Of a stretch of DNA of 64,000 nt, positions 63,604-64,000 are shown in pieces (the stretch's first letter is position 1; each line of letters begins with the position of its first letter). The notes under the pieces were generated by a model. The model had not been told where the DNA came from and made no database searches. It saw only the letters and a program-made list of their open reading frames with translations. Source of the stretch: Diplonema papillatum (taxonomy: Eukaryota; Euglenozoa; Diplonemea; Diplonemida; Diplonemidae); contig JAPJBO010000110.1 in NCBI GenBank assembly GCA_030068145.1, forward strand, positions 62,001 through 126,000, given 5' to 3'. A program made the position numbers and the translations under genes.

Positions 63604-64000
63604 TCTCTTTCACTCTCGACAAAGGTCAGTGCGGTAGCGATGGCCACGAGAACGCTGGCAAGGTTTGATGTACGTTCTTTATTGACCTGCTTCGGATGAA
63701 CACCCCCGTAATTAGCACCTTTTATCCTCATTTTAACGTCCCCCGTATGCCCTGGAACTTCGGATAGCGTGAGTCTGTGTGGCATGCACATTGTCCAGAG
63801 TTCACGAACTTGTTCCTCGTGTCGCCCCCGCTCACGTCGATTGGCTCCCAAGGCGCTTTCAGACAAGCGCATCCTGCAATGCTTCCTTCAAATTCGTTCT
63901 AAAGCACACCTTCTCCTTTTTTCTCCACGAAACCTGTGCCCTCTTGGCTGAAAACTTTGGTTCACGCACGCAGGCGCAGTGCCACTTAAGTCGTCATCAC

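Overview
The window is nuclear DNA from a eukaryote with a repeat-rich genome, most likely an alga or other protist. The evidence is genes split by introns of 0.3 to 12 kb, GC-rich third codon positions, glutamine homopolymers, long (CA)n and (CT)n tracts, and several classes of eukaryotic retrotransposon. I see no operons, rRNA, tRNA or CRISPR. The species cannot be fixed from the sequence. An OTU-bearing LINE and a DIRS-order retroelement fit an algal or stramenopile-like genome, but that is inference.

Host genes, all on the + strand, are: an alpha/beta hydrolase (8616-9350); a two-exon basic protein of 174 aa (10855-11964); a membrane-anchored PDZ-domain protein of 469 aa (13765-15482); pieces of a membrane/TPR-like gene broken by a 12-kb intron (30423-30869 and 42934-43883, perhaps also 42690-42745); and a long low-complexity, poly-Q gene with three phase-0 exons (49304-50215, 54992-56749, 60250-60405). 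The splice donors of these genes share an unusual GTNTGC-like form.

Most of the rest is mobile DNA. A complete LINE on the - strand (15649-24445) lies between perfect 15-bp target duplications. Its ORF1 has an RNase H-like and an OTU protease-like domain. Its ORF2 has an array of about ten 25-26 residue repeats, a 2A ribosome-skipping peptide, an APE endonuclease and a reverse transcriptase. It landed 167 bp after the PDZ gene's stop codon. The 12-kb intron of the TPR-like gene holds a second, 5'-truncated LINE with RNase H (30970-33310) and a pogo/Tc1-like DNA transposon (33644-42624, TA duplications). The DNA transposon has itself been split by a whole-looking DIRS-order retroelement (35225-41690) and by an 837-bp inverted-repeat element (41743-42579), which carries a copy of a short repeat I call R1. 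R1 copies also sit 15-45 bp behind the splice donors of three different exons.

The flanks (1-8.6 kb, 24.5-30.4 kb, 44-49 kb, 60.4-64 kb) hold many short dispersed repeat families, microsatellites, palindromes, LINE 3'-end scraps and one inverted duplicate of a gene-like fragment. I see no convincing further genes there.
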